Shown here piece after piece: positions 13,641 through 26,400 of a DNA stretch of 64,000 bases (position 1 is its first letter; each line of letters opens with the position of its first letter). The position numbers and the translations under genes were made by a program. The stretch lies in NCBI GenBank assembly GCA_934045905.1, contig OW203767.1, forward strand, positions 12,093,073-12,157,072. The letters run 5' to 3'. The DNA is from Leuctra nigra. Its lineage: Eukaryota; Arthropoda; Insecta; Plecoptera; Leuctridae. The notes under the pieces were generated by a model. It was not told the DNA's origin. It worked only from the letters and a program-made list of their open reading frames with translations, and did not search any database.

Positions 13641-14102
13641 ATATTAGGTAACTTTAAATTTATACCTATTACTTATTAGGTACATGGCTTTTCAATATCC
13701 TCCCCTTCCAAGTTTCTAACCTAAATAATTTTATGCAATGAGAATAAAGAACTGTTAAAAGAGACCTGCGTACCTCCCAATCAAGCATTTGCCTAATTAA
13801 AACATAATGACGGTGTAAAGGTAAAATATTCCAAAGGCGGTCCCTTTCAATACTTAGGAATGATAGTGCATCAAGACTTCAATACCGTATTGTAACGCTG
13901 ACAAAGAGAATTCTTAACCAAGGAACCACTTCACCTATTTGGGTCCATGGGAATGAGACGTCAAACCCGTACACTGCCTATTAAAATCAATCAATCAAAG
14001 TAACCAAGCGGAAGAGTGTGAGGATGTGTGTGTCTCGGGTTAATGAGCAGCCAGAGGCGCCGGCGTCTAAATGACGGCGACGAGGAGGCGTGAGATCAGA
14101 CA
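12709..14102. other. Intergenic stretch with short unsupported frames
   Basis: Overlapping open frames on both strands between 12676 and 13249 show no recognisable domain. A tetranucleotide repeat follows at 13.6 kb. Nothing else is seen up to the GC-rich 3' region of the next gene. Confidence 0.35.
13588..13643. repeat. (AAAT)n microsatellite
   Basis: About 13 uninterrupted AAAT/ATAA units, visible directly. Confidence 0.95.
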
Positions 14103-14415
14103 TCACAACAGGCGTCGACGTGGACATCCGTGACGTCGGCGATGTGGTTCAAGATGAACCACTTTGTGGTCGTCGAGAGTGACTCTTGCTTGAGGCGATG
14201 TGTCGGTGAGAGAGGGTGGATCGGACATCGTCGAAGAGTAGAGGGTAGAGAGTACAACCATGACGTCGTTGATGTGGAGGCGCGAAGAGTAGCGTGCGGT
14301 CGACTTCTTGATGGCGACGACCCGAAGGCGGAGAATGTGCAGAATGAGGAAGCCGTTCAGGCGACACCCGTGGCGCTGTCTTGTAGCTGGTCGACATGGT
14401 GACGGAGGAGGTCGT
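14103..14415 (-). other. GC-rich open frame just past the Osiris-like stop
   Basis: Reading minus, a frame open from 14444 to 14103 overlaps the end of the Osiris-like gene by 29 nt in another frame. It has codon-like GC third positions (runs such as GTCGCCATCAAGAAGTCGAC). The surrounding non-coding DNA is AT-rich, so this composition fits exon sequence. A single-base shift near 14420 would extend the gene to about the usual Osiris length. It may equally be a GC-rich 3' UTR like that of the Osiris gene at 48 kb. Confidence 0.35.
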
Positions 14416-16789
14416 CTAATCGCTATCGCTGGAGGCTCCAGCACGGAGGCCCATGGCTGCGGCGAAGAGGGCGAAGAAGAAGCCCGCCATCCCCGTGGAG
14501 CCGACGATGAGGAGCAGGCCGGCGATCAGGACGGGGATCAACGTGAAGAACTTGAGCTTGTAGGCGATGAGGAGCGTCGCCATGTGCTTGAAGATGAACT
14601 CCGTCGCCGTCCGCAAGACGCCTGACTTCCGGCGGCGTCCTGAAGAAGGGCGAGCTATAACATTTATCATTCTTGATATTATATTCGTGCTAGAATATCT
14701 TTCAACATCAACGTAGCCTCTCCAGTGAATGCAATTTGATAAATGATTTAAGAATATCATATCCTGTGAAAGTATTTAAGTCTTCACTATGACAAGATTC
14801 TAATTTCAGAAGTTCAGGGGTGGAAACTCGTAATATTGAGTGGTCTTTTCGGGGTGAAATATTACTTTAAATGTGGAGGGGTGGAGATAAATGATAATGT
14901 ATTTTTAAGAATATGATAATGATAGTCTTTATATCATAAAATACAATGAGTGGAAATCTAAATTGTATAAAAATAAATGAAATACTTTGCAGTATGTGGC
15001 CAGATGATTGAAAAACTTTGCTAAGTATTGTCTATAGTAAAGGGTCAGCAGAGCAAAGTCGTAAATTAAAAATTGAAATAGGTACTATACAAACAGATGC
15101 ATATCAACATTAGAAGAGAAGTGTTAAAACGATGTACCATAGAAGATTAAGAGATTTGATGATATTAAATCATGTGCGGGTCGCGTAAATGCGTCTTATT
15201 GAGTATGATTTGAATGACTTCTTGTTGGTTCACGAGGTGTGAGATAAAATCTGATGTGCGGTCGCAAAGTACATTGATTGAGCAATCATCATTTCATTGC
15301 GGTCGATTGATTGCGTATGTAGTGTGCAAATTGCACTGCAATCAAGTGGTTGAGAGTGCAGTTTCAGACCAGTGCATTAGAAAACAAACATGTGTTGGAA
15401 GTCAATCTTTCGATAAAGAGATGCAATTGAAATCTGTGTTAGACATGCTTTGAAAGAAAAATTCAATTACTCTTTTTAATGCTTTCAAATGTGTGATATT
15501 CTAAATCAACTATAGAATGAGAACTGTCAAACGTTGATTCCAAACTTAAACGTTTTGGATTCCCATTTACAACAAAAAAGAATTAGCGTAAAAATGATTG
15601 ATATTCCAAAAATAGATCCTAAATAATGTATGACTAACAAAAATACAAGAAAATTTGAATTTGACCAAACTGTATAAATCGATTGAGATTCGATGCTCAC
15701 ATTTTGTAATATTTTCTCATCCGTATTTAAATCAATTTATCCACACACATCAGGCTGTATGAGTGATTTATTGAGACATGACACAGACATTATATCTACC
15801 GTTTTGATTAATTGGCATTGCTGTCTTAATTGAATTTCCCGTCAAACGGTTTTGGGAACGAAATGTTTTACTACGGTACTCTTACGGCACTTTCTCTGTC
15901 TGTTTTTCTATTCTGTGTGTTGCTTGCACTGCCCACACACCAATCGATCTGAAATTGTGCACACATACTAATTCCATGCCAGCGGACTATAGTATAGTTT
16001 TGTTTTAGCAAACCCTCTGATTGGTTGAAAAGTGAATGAATATGAACTATTTGTCCTATCACGTTTAAAGTTTGCATGGTGGGACCTACACTTTGTCAAC
16101 TTTTACGCATTTTTAGCAAAATCGGCAAAAAGATTCAAGAGTTTAAAAAGGAAACTTGACAAATATTTAAAACTAAGCTAGGCATTTTTAACTTAAAAAT
16201 ACCTAGCTTAGTTTTAAATATTTGTAAAGTTTCCTTTCATTGGGAAAGCATACATCGCACCTTGATCACATAAAAATCAGTAGAGTTATCTTTATAGCTA
16301 TCTCCAATGTTTACAGATCAGCAACTTGCACACAAAATTTTAATTTGCATTTAATAAAAATACTCTCTTATATAAACTCGTTACACATATCGTTTTTCAA
16401 AACTAAAATATTAGTTGAAAAAAAACATTTGAAATGAGAATGTTATTTTATGACAAGATCTTACCACTATTATCATACCACGCTGCTTCCTGATGGTGGT
16501 ATGGCTCGTGAAACTCCTCCGGTTCCTCCTGTACGTGATAGACCGCTTTCTTCGTTCCCGCGTAATATTTGTCCTCATCTTCATCCTCATTGAGAGGGAT
16601 GTAGCCCCCTTTCCTCCAGTCATCATTGTCGAAGTAATGCAACCCCCGATCACTTTCAGACTTCTCAGCATCCACTTCCCTACCCTCTTCAGGCTCCTCG
16701 GTCGTTCCAAATGAAATCAGTTCACACTGAACACGAATCACCACTAAAAGCAATAATAAATTTACAAATAAATAAACTTGAAGCCCCAT
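14416..16789 (-). CDS. Osiris-like secreted acidic protein, two exons
   Basis: Exons 16789-16465 and 14654-14416 on the minus strand give 187 residues. Exon 1 begins MGLQVYLFVNLLLLLVVI, a signal peptide, followed by about 85 strongly acidic residues (EEPEEGREVD, NEDEDEDKYY, EEPEEFHEPYHH). The two-cysteine pattern of canonical Osiris N-termini is missing. The exon ends AATAGTG|GTAAGAT in phase 1. Exon 2 follows TTATAG and completes an Ala codon, then RPSSGRRRKSG and a hydrophobic domain (FFTLIPVLIAGLLLIVG, then FFFALFAAAMGLRAG). Intron position and phase match the three clear Osiris genes in this window, and the hydrophobic domain has the Osiris look, so I call it Osiris-like, not a sure DUF1676 member. 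It stops at ASSDSD, short of the usual tail; the GC-rich frame beyond suggests a frameshift or sequencing error. The exon pairing is inferred. Confidence 0.65.
14655..15879. other. Intronic stretch of Osiris-like gene
   Basis: AT-rich. A 79-codon plus-strand frame at 15214-15453 has no motif support. Nothing else is seen. Confidence 0.4.
15880..16240 (+). repeat. Copy of dispersed GAGCGAGC/ACGCGTT element (internal part)
   Basis: Contains CAATCGATCTGAAATTGTGC, 'CTGATTGGTTGAAAAGTGAA' and 'GTTTGCATGGTGGGACC', in the same order as copies at 44.0, 50.8 and 60.6 kb. Clear termini are not seen. It lies in an intron and ends in a near-perfect palindrome. Confidence 0.5.
16148..16236. repeat. Near-perfect 89-bp palindrome
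   Basis: Arms 16148-16191 and 16193-16236 (44 bp each) are inverted copies with two mismatches and a one-base centre. The left arm begins AAGGAAACTTGACAAATATT and the right arm ends AAATATTTGTAAAGTTTCCTT when read on. It is the strongest hairpin in the window. Confidence 0.9.
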
Positions 16790-16954
16790 GACGATAATTG
16801 TAATAGTTATAAATAAATATTTTATTTTTTAATAACAAATATTATTATAATTTTATGCAAGTCACTGTTATTAAACTATAATGCAATAAATCACTGAACT
16901 CTCGAAATGTTTTATAAATTGCCAATAGCTACTGTCGATGTGTTCTTGATGGCG

Positions 16955-16990
16955 TCTGATTGAAAACTGACGAGAGTACTTTTCATATAA
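16955..16990 (-). promoter_or_regulatory. Candidate core promoter of Osiris-like gene
   Basis: On the minus strand TTATATGAAAA (about 16990-16980) lies about 31 bp upstream of TCAGA (16959-16955). The 5' UTR to the ATG at 16789 would be about 168 nt. Confidence 0.3.
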
Positions 16991-19900
16991 ACAGTAAACC
17001 TCAATGTTTTAAAGCCATTTAATAAATGTTTTTGTAATTTTTTATAATCGAGAAATCAAAAATGTAATCTTTGTGGTTGAACTATTCTCGAATGAATTGT
17101 TACGGTTGTTAATCCGAGTCCACAGCCTCCTGAAAAGATTCGTGTAATAAAGCGGTTGTCACGGAACGTTTCATTTTCGAATAATAGTTGCCAACTTGAT
17201 TAAATTTCCGGAGGTTTAAGAATCTCAGGTACAAGCATTTTCACTAACTTTCGTGGTAAAGGTACTGGTTAGTTTTCGAAAAACGAAAATGAAATCAAAA
17301 TGAAGTCAAATGAATTTGACTCAGTCCCCGAAAATAATTTTGCATGAAAAAATACAGAGTTGACAAAATTCTGTTTGTGTACAAATGTCATAAAATACAA
17401 TAAGATACTGGGTTTTATGGTAAACTTTCAGTGGACTGACTGATATTTTTCTCATCTAATCACTTCATTTTAAACAATTGGGAATATATAGATGTATAAA
17501 AATGCATGTTTTTTTCTTTTGGAAAAACTGAACTCAGAATTATATTTTTACCACATTTTGAAAATGGATTTTTTAGCTACGAATGCAATGATATTCTGAG
17601 TCTATTTTCTGGGTATCTATAAGGATCTTAACAGTAGAATTAATCGAAATTTCAGACTGTTACAATAATGATAAGTAATCATGGCTGCATGAACAGAAGC
17701 ATTATTTTAATTACCAATTAACCAAACTTCCAATTAACGAAAGTTACAGAGATGCGAGGGCTAAGTATTGGAAAATGTTTTGTAATAATATGCAATTAAA
17801 AGGGCTTTTCGTTACAGTTGAACCTTATATTTTTAATTAAAAAAGCTATTTTTTTGCTTTAACAAATTTGTTGAGTCGGCGATGCAAAATCCGCTAGATT
17901 TCCCGTGGCCATTGACTCAGTTTATGATATGTGATGAAACAAAATGTTATCAACAGGAAGCATTGTTCACAACATGCTAACATTATTACCTATGATTTTA
18001 TATAACGTTAGAATTATGATTTTATTGGATACTGCAAAATGTACAAGCTGATCATTTTATAGCTTATGTTAAACTTATTGTTTTAACAGATTAAGTAATT
18101 AATTTGAATGAATTACACGCTATCACACTGGTTCTCAACTGATAGAGGATTCCTCCTTATGGGGGGAAGGGGGAAGTTTAGGATTTTAGGGGGGAATTGA
18201 TGTAGTAAAAAAAAATACAAAACAGATTTTACAATTTGTCATTTATATCAAACAGACGAAAATGATTGTCCAAATTGTATACCTAAATGGTCCAAATGTA
18301 CTCTTGAATTTAAACATTTTCATATGCGTAAGTATGAGCTCCAGAACCCAAATGGTTTCGTGCCCAAACGTGTTTTTTCCATGAATACAAAATCAAACTC
18401 AGATCATCAGATTTTTATTATCAGATAAAGAGCAAATCAAATAATTTCTGAGATAAAACTGTAGTGTTCTTAATATTACAGGTGGTACCTATTATTTGGA
18501 ATGCACTTTTATTAGACTATTCGGTAAGGAGAATTATATTCTGAACATCAGTGAGTAGAGGGGGGATGGAGTAAAAGGGTTGAGAAGGTTAAAAGGTGAA
18601 ATATCCATACGCTATCAAATCCACTCAATTTATAATTATAATATAGCTATCGTTCTTATTTTTTGTTACATCTTTCATATTTTCAAAATAAAATAACATA
18701 TTAGTAACTATCTTGACCAAAACCGAGTGCTACAGTTAGAGTTAACATGTTGAGATCACTTGGGAGTTCGTCTATAGATTAATTCAGATATTATCTGATT
18801 TGTTCATTAAGAACGGATCTGATCGATCGAGTTTTTCGACAAGTTACTATGTTATCCAGTAGGTATCAATCATTGTAACACCGATAAGTACTTAGATACT
18901 CAATCAAACTGCAAGGGATTACTGTTTTCAAACCTCAAAAACCTATAAAATTAATTAGGATTATTTATATGAGGTACATGGCCGGAAATCCATTTAAATT
19001 TTTTCTTGTGGTGAGGTAAAAACCAGTAATTCTGCGTTCATCCAATCATATTTGTAATGGTGACAGCAGTAATTTTGAAAGAGAATTACTTCAATATAAA
19101 TGTATTTGTTGACATAATTCAAAATGGCAACTGATAGAGTTCGATTACATCACTCCAAAAGATGCAACGCAAAATCGAGAAATGGACTTCAGGCCTTCTA
19201 CCCCTGAGGAACAGATTTATAATTTTACTTATCCATCACAGAATATAAAAATTGAATTGATTTGAAGTTTATTATACTTAATGGCGTAGAAATGAAAAAT
19301 ATGTACTTTTTTGGATTTCACAGAATTTCCGTGATGTGATCTGTGAAAAGGGACCTGTGAGTGAAGGATAGTGATTTCCAGCTTTTTAGTTTTTTGGAAA
19401 GAGGAAAAAATTAGGAATCAATCATAAAAAAAATTTATTAAATTCTGATAATAAATAAGAAAGTTATTTTTAAATTTTATTATTCGAAAACTTACAAAGC
19501 AGGAAAAATGAGTTTAAAATAAAGCAACAGGCTTTTACATTTTTTTTAAAGATTTTTTTTGTATTTGTATTCACAGAGATTGAAGAAAACACCCCTACAA
19601 TCTGCCACCACTTATGGCAGATAAAGCCATAATCCGAAAACCGATAAAATAGCAACTTTAACACACCATTGCATTTTGCAGCAAACTAACTCTGTCATCC
19701 ACAGGTCCCTTTCACAGATCACATCGCATAGGTAAATAATTATTTTTACTACCTCAGTACCTAATGTAATTTTATACATTAGAATTAATATTATCATACA
19801 TTCTTACATGAAGCAGAATTTTATAGTAGATGGGCTATGATGATTCAAATGGTTGAAATCCTCTAAATCTAACACCGAATAATAGTCGGTGTCCGTGTCT

Positions 19901-20171
19901 TGATGTTTGATCACCACATTAAATCTATCAAGTAAGTAGTAAAATACATGAATCGGAAATAATTTGAATGAATAATTTGACTCTGTGTTGCTAGCACGTC
20001 GCGCATTCTACCGGCAATATCTGGGACTCGAACAAGACGTCGTTATGACAACATATGACGTCACATTCATAATTCATATCTCGCGAGTAGTTCCGAGAGT
20101 TGACGGTAGGATCGCATGAAGCAGTCGAGCACGACGCTTTGTCTCCGTCGTACAAACAGTATTCGCATAGT
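16991..20171. other. Intergenic region
   Basis: AT-rich, with only short open frames. No repeat of known type is recognised, apart from a G-rich stretch near 18160-18195. Confidence 0.4.
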
Positions 20172-20620
20172 TAATCCAACGCTCTGTGTAACGCGTTGAT
20201 AAGCGAGCCTTCGGACTGCATGCGAATTGATTGTGTGTGAAATTGTCGGCTCTACAGACCTTGGAACCCATTTGAAGATAAATAATGAAAGTCAAAGGAG
20301 CAGAGATAAAATATCGGAAATTCCTTGATAAATTTGATAAATATTTCAAAACAAAAGCAAAATGTCCAAAATTTTACAGACAGCCTTAAAATGTTGGTCC
20401 CTATGAACATGCAAAATTTTAAGTTGATCGGTCAAACATTTAAATTTTTTAATTTTTCACAAATCACAGGATCTTGATGAAAAGCTGTTAAGACTACAGC
20501 TCATGACATTAGTGGGTGTGCAAAGTTTTAGGTCGATTGGTAAAACGGTTTGACATGGGCAGTGCAAGCATTGAACACAAAAAAATACACTGAGTTACGT
20601 TGAATTAGAGGTGTGTTCTA
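20172..20620 (-). repeat. Inverted copy of dispersed GAGCGAGC/ACGCGTT element
   Basis: On the minus strand the 3' signature reads CTCGCTTATCAACGCGTTAC then ACAGAGCG (about 20210-20180). The internal parts are also present in reverse (GGTCGATTGGTAAAACGG, 'GTTGGTCCCTATGAACATGC'). The left end is not sharply defined. Confidence 0.6.
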
Positions 20621-21255
20621 AGTTTTGTGTAAAGCTCAACTTAAAGTCGAGTATTTTTAGTAGTATTTCTTACCAGAATCGGCGAATACAAAGACAAACA
20701 TGGCACCTCTAAGTTTGTTTTGTCCACGAGATGTCAAATTGTAAAAATATCTTGTCACGTCTAATAACCAACTGAAATTTTTGGAAATGTGCTGTTGTTT
20801 CTCGATTTTATTACCAAGACCGTTATTTTATCGGTACATTTAATCCGAGTAATTATTCCAATCTCTACAGTTAATTTAAGGAATTCATTGCTTGGCTAAG
20901 CAGTGCATTAGAAGCATGAAGCAGATGCGAATTTTCCCGAAATCCACGAAATCTTTCGTTCAAGCTTATAATAATCTTCTTGACCACTTCCTCTTATTAA
21001 ACTTCACGCTACACATCTCTCCAAGCCTTTAGCTGATGATTTGAGCCCCGCGGGAGAAATACGAGTAACTCAACTAATACATGGCACGCTGTTTGGGGAT
21101 TATGAATTCCTCACTGCTGTTTTGTTTGTTTGTACATCAGAAGGAGTTATAATACCAACCCTTTCGTCACTTCTCACTAAATTCAATAGATTTAAGGTCT
21201 TCCGCTATGTACTAGAATTCTGAGACTAATAAATATGTTTATTTATAATAATAAA
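20621..21255. other. Intergenic stretch
   Basis: No feature recognised. A 60-codon plus-strand frame at 21041-21223 has no support. Confidence 0.35.
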
Positions 21256-21545
21256 AGAGTCCGTTTTTCAATGCTCTGTCAGAACAAGAAGTTAAGTTTA
21301 AACAGTAATTTAAAAAGGAAAAAAGGAAATTAAAAAGAAAATTATGTGTATTATAATTTGTGAACTCTTAATACAATGTTAATTTGTAAATCTGTAATTA
21401 AAAGGGAATACAATGAATTGGAAATTGAATTGAATTGAATTAAATTAATTAAAGGAATGTCAATAGTTGTTGCCATGACAATACAGTCATAATCAACCGT
21501 TTTAAAGTTAGCAGAGTATTGAAAAAATGACCCTAAGGGCCAGTT
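21256..21545. mobile_element. Degenerate MITE related to the 12.5-kb copy
   Basis: The left part GTCCGTTTTTCAATGCTCTG pairs with the right part GCAGAGTATTGAAAAAATGA. GTTGCCATGACAAT lies at 21469-21482 and 'AGTCATAATCAACCG' follows as in the other copies. A (GAATT)n-like tail near 21415-21445 may be a separate retroelement end. Confidence 0.5.
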
Positions 21546-21574
21546 TTCCCCCTGACTGAAAGTTTCGTGGTGTC

Positions 21575-21745
21575 CCTCTAGAGAGCCAAATGCTGTGTAG
21601 GTTTCCTACTAATAAGCAACAACTAATCCACTAATCCCACTAATCCAACCTTAATCATCACATCCTCTTGTCATCATCTTAATCATTCATCTGTCGCCAT
21701 TAGCCTAGTCGCAAAACATTGTGACGTAAAAAACAAATAAAACAA
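21575..21745 (+). mobile_element. SINE-like repeat, 3' portion
   Basis: Shares 'CGCCATTAGCCTAGTCGCA' and the preceding TCATC-rich segment with copies at 26.2, 38.0 and, more weakly, 40.4 and 52.2 kb. It ends in A-rich AAACAAATAAAACAAAAC. The tRNA-like head is not seen here. Confidence 0.55.
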
Positions 21746-23446
21746 AACAAAACTAAAAATTATAAGAGCGTCCATTATCTGAGCTCAGTAAATATACTCG
21801 ATCATGTCCTGTTACAAAACATGTCATCCTGATGGCTTTAGTTCGAGCCCCGATCGCGGTCACCCGGCGTGCAATATGATGTAGAATCACGGTCTATTGG
21901 CTTGGTTCACATCGAGCAGATATTGTAAGTGTCTCGCAACAGATGGTGGATCAGGAAGCTGGATGTACCATTGTGACACGGCAGATGGATGAGCAGTGGA
22001 CGGACACTAATACTTGCGAATTTATGTCTCGGTTTTGTTCAACTTGATGGTTTTACATGACGCAGGATGTGACTCAAAGGATGGGAATGATTCGAGGAAC
22101 ATTTGCAGTGGATGATTTTGGACGTGACATTTCTTAAATAAAAAAATGTGATGCCAAATCTTTAAAAAATGATAATGTTTGAGTTTTTATTTGTCAGAGA
22201 TAAATAAGTATTTAGAAACAAGAAGTGAAATAAATAATGTTTTGAATAACTTATTCCGAATATTCTGATTTCCTGGCCTCCTATTTTGTAAGGTATATTA
22301 ATTTCAGCTGGTTTAATTATAAATTACATTCTTAGAGTGGGAATGTATTTTATTTGAATTTATTGAAGAATCATAATTTGTCAGTATTTTTATTTATTAT
22401 TTGGATATGCCGTTGAATATTCGTGTGAATTGGTAAGGCAAAGTGTAATGATTACGAACATAAAATTCAGAAACAAGTTTTATTAAAAATTTACAAAAGA
22501 TAAGTGAACAATTGTCAGAAAATAGAGTGTAGTTGTGCAATTGTGCAAAGTTAAGTTTTATTGTGTGCAGGTCAGTCAATTAGAAAAGTGCAAGGAATTG
22601 TATAGAACTATTTATAAGTATAAATGCATTCACAGCATTGAGAAGCAGATTGAGGACAAATATAACGACAAGCAAGCGTAGATCTGAGTAATGTACACGC
22701 AAAGTCATGGCAAAGAGAAGAGGTTAAAGTAATATACAACAAGAAGTAAAATAAATCAGAATAAAACAGATGTAACTGTGAAGGTGATGTAAATCAATCA
22801 GGTTTTACATTCGGAAGACAACTTAAATGTGTCATTGGTGCAAAGATGTGCAAATTGTGCAAAGATTTTTCAGTACAAACGTGCATTGCAGATGTGCGTT
22901 TTAATGTATAAAATAATATGTTTTAATTGGCAATTTCAATTAAAAAAATGTTATTTTAATTACTATTATTTTGTGTCTGAAATAAATTAACTAAATTACT
23001 GGATGGAGGCATCACAGCCGAGTGTTAATTGTATAAATAAATATAAATAACTAACTGATACATAATTATACATAAATGTAATAAATATATAAATAGCGTC
23101 GCCTGTAGATCAATGTTTATATGAACTTGATAAATATAATGAGTTTATTCTAAAATTCTCTATTTAAAGTTTGGTATTTGTGCTTGATGCCTGTATTCAA
23201 ACTAAGCAAACCTAAATACTGTTTAATGGTTAAACTACCAGTTTCTAAACCAAAAATGACGATCAAAAATATTTTATATCAACTGAAATTATGAGTCATA
23301 ACTGTTTTTAAAGTCATATTGTTGATTCCTAAATCATAAATATTTTGAAAACTTTTTGTTATATTCGAAACTGTTTACTTTGGCCCTGAGCTTTTGTATG
23401 AGTAATTCTGGAGGGTGTCGTCTTCTACAGAAGTCGCTCGCGCTGT
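21746..23446. other. Intergenic stretch, 3' flank of third Osiris gene
   Basis: AT-rich. A TTTATT at about 23143 could be the minus-strand AATAAA signal of the Osiris gene ending at 23447. GTTCGAGCCCC near 21840 resembles a tRNA T-arm, but I could not find a matching acceptor or D-arm. Confidence 0.35.
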
Positions 23447-26400
23447 CTACTGTTTGGCGTGAGCGCTGTACGCCATATTGTGAGCCGTGTCCATCGCCCT
23501 CCTGTCCCATCCGTGATCGTGGTGCTCATGCTCGACGTGGTGGTGGTCGTGCTTGGAGGCGAGGATCTTCTTGAGGGCGATGATCAGCGCCAGGGTGAGG
23601 GCGATCTTGCTGATGATCAGAGCCTTGCCGGCGAGCAGGAAGAGCTTGCCGATGGCCAGGGGGACGAGGGCGGCCATCTTCATTGCCATGCCCATCATCA
23701 TCATGCCCATCATGCCCTTGTTCTTCTTGCCACGACCTGAACAGAAACATAATCATGGAATTAGAGTCTTTGACAAGTTTGAAAACGATAGGTAGCTCAG
23801 AGTATTTTTACGATTACCCTATAACAAGGACGTATCCAGGATTAAATTTCGGGGAGGGGGGGGGGGGGCGCGGACGTTACTAATATTTTGAATAATTACA
23901 GTGTAATACAAGAGGTTCGGGGTCGCAGATCCCGAGAAAATTTTGGATCAAGGTCATTCATTTAGGTGCAATTTTGAATCGCAGTGAATAGCTATTTTGG
24001 GAAATTATAAATTTTAACTCAATTTTAACCATTTTGGAACGTTTTTGACATGATCTGTCTATATTCATAAGTGTTTTTTTTCACATATTATTTTAAATGT
24101 GCTTATTTTCTTAGATGAAAACCTGATTTCGGGGGGGAGGGGGGGGGGGGGGAGGGGGGCATGACCCCCTCGGCGATGCCATGGCCCTATAATGTCCTTA
24201 AAATCAGCCTAATTATACAACTATTACTGTTTTAATAAAGTTATAACAAGATTTTTCCATGAAAACTAAAGTTATCTAATATATAATTGAGATATAAATA
24301 ATCTACACTCTAAGGAACACATTTGAATTTATTATGGGCCGGTTTTTCCTGTTAAATCAGTTCCTAAGTTAACAGTTACTTTGTGGTCTTTCTAGTTATG
24401 ACATTGGTTGTTGCCATGGCAACGTGTAGTCCTAATCAATGTTTATTTCTATGGACTTTAAAAGATTATTCCGTGAAAAGGTATAGGTATGAATTTATGA
24501 TAACAAAATGAAGACATAAACACTTATCTACGCCATAAGAAACACATTTAAATAATAAAGATTAATTTGATTTAATGAAAAATATATTATCCTACGTGTT
24601 GAAAACCAAAATATACAGTTTTGTTAATTGAGGTGTAATAAAAATGTAAATTCGATTTTAGCATGGTTTTTTGAAAGTGACGCCCAAATTAATCATCACA
24701 ATTTTAATGCTTTGAACTCCAGGAATACCTAATTGTTTGAAATTGATTATTAAGATTAGATAGAACGCTACTTCCTTATGGGCAATTATAGAGGACAATG
24801 ATCTCAAAATGTTGATGAATAATTGATAACGTTGCAGATCTTTTACATGGTTTTATATTGTTTTATGGGATGCATGGTGCATTGAACAATTCAAATAATT
24901 TCGAAGAATTTTAAAATAAATTCCTTTTAGAGACTTTGTTGCTGTGAAGAACTAAACAAAATACTAAGACTACATGTCAGGATTTAATAGGCCAGAATGC
25001 ATTAGCTTACTTCCAAGTTTTGTCCTTCTAATGGCCGATCATTGTTCTCTGAAAACCAGTTTACAGAAGAAGATACTTCTTCATCATAATAAAACCAACA
25101 CAATTCAAGGAAGTGGTAATGTTCAATTCCACTACTATTATTACGTATGAGACCTTTTGATACTTTAATTGCACTCAATAATGGCTAAACAATCGCTTCA
25201 TAGATGCATTTTCTAGTCTAATGAAGTTGCATTCGTGTAGTCTAGTAAATGTGTGACATGGGAATGTAATTGTTGATAGGATTTTGATAACGGTAATAAG
25301 TCTTAAGAGCTGATCCATGGGAATGTATCCACCCACAAACGGTTTTTACTAAATGCTAATTGAGTAGCAGGCATTGATATATCGTTTAATAGGATATAAT
25401 TATATATGGGAATATTAGTATGCAAATTATAGAGTATTTAAATTTTCAAATATTTTGTTGAGGATGATATCTGTATCGGTGATGGCATTTATAAATGATA
25501 TGCAACAAGACAATTAATTTGATCATGAAACGCAGCTTGATTTTGATAATTACATTAAAAAATCTGTTTTTGTTACACTCCCGGATTCATTTAGACCCAA
25601 CGAAATTACATTAATTATTACATCTAAAATACTCTGGTGTAAGTAGCATACAAAATGTGCTATTCGATTAAATTAAGATCTTATTTCATCAACTAAACTG
25701 TCCATTGTCCAGTTTTTATTAGCACATATCACTTTGGCTGTCAATCATGTAGTTTATTATGCGATGTGATGAGATTGTAGAGGTCTACTTATCGAGTTGA
25801 AAAGATATAATTTAAACGTAATCACCGGATAATACTAGAGAGAGAGAACCGTGAGAAATGTTGCGAGCTACTGGCATATGAGGCATCTTGAGTGGGATTC
25901 ATTCACCTACACACATGAATAGCCGTCCGTTACGAATTACATCTTATAACATAACTATTACTTAATTAATCGGGTATATAAACAATGTTATTATATTGGA
26001 AATTTGTACAAGTTGGCTTAAAATGTCCTGGGGCCCTATTCTAGAACTTTAAAATTCCAAATTATGATGGAATTCAATTTCATGCAATGTTAATCCCTAT
26101 GGCTGTGACCGGATTCCATCAGAATGGAATTGGGAAAACGTTCTAGAATAGGCCTCCAGGACTGGGTCCCTGGGTTCGAATCCCGTGGCCGTCATTCCTG
26201 GTTGATTGTCGTGGTTCGAGAATAAATGCTGAGAAGGTTACCTACTAACCGACCACGACTGCCTCTTTCCCACCGGCCACATCCTGTCCTATTCTTCAGC
26301 TTCATCATTTCGCAATCATCTTAATGATAAATCTTGCCATTAGCCTAGTTGCAGAAAGGGCAATGTTCATCACCATTATAATAGACAAATGTAATAATGA

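Noticed and set aside
21825..21900. Possible tRNA gene from AGTTCGAGCCCC
   Set aside because: No matching acceptor or D-arm could be built; possibly a second SINE head.
26163..26200. Possible tRNA gene from the GGTTCGAATCC box
   Set aside because: No A box, D-arm or anticodon stem upstream; the downstream body recurs elsewhere, so it fits a SINE better.
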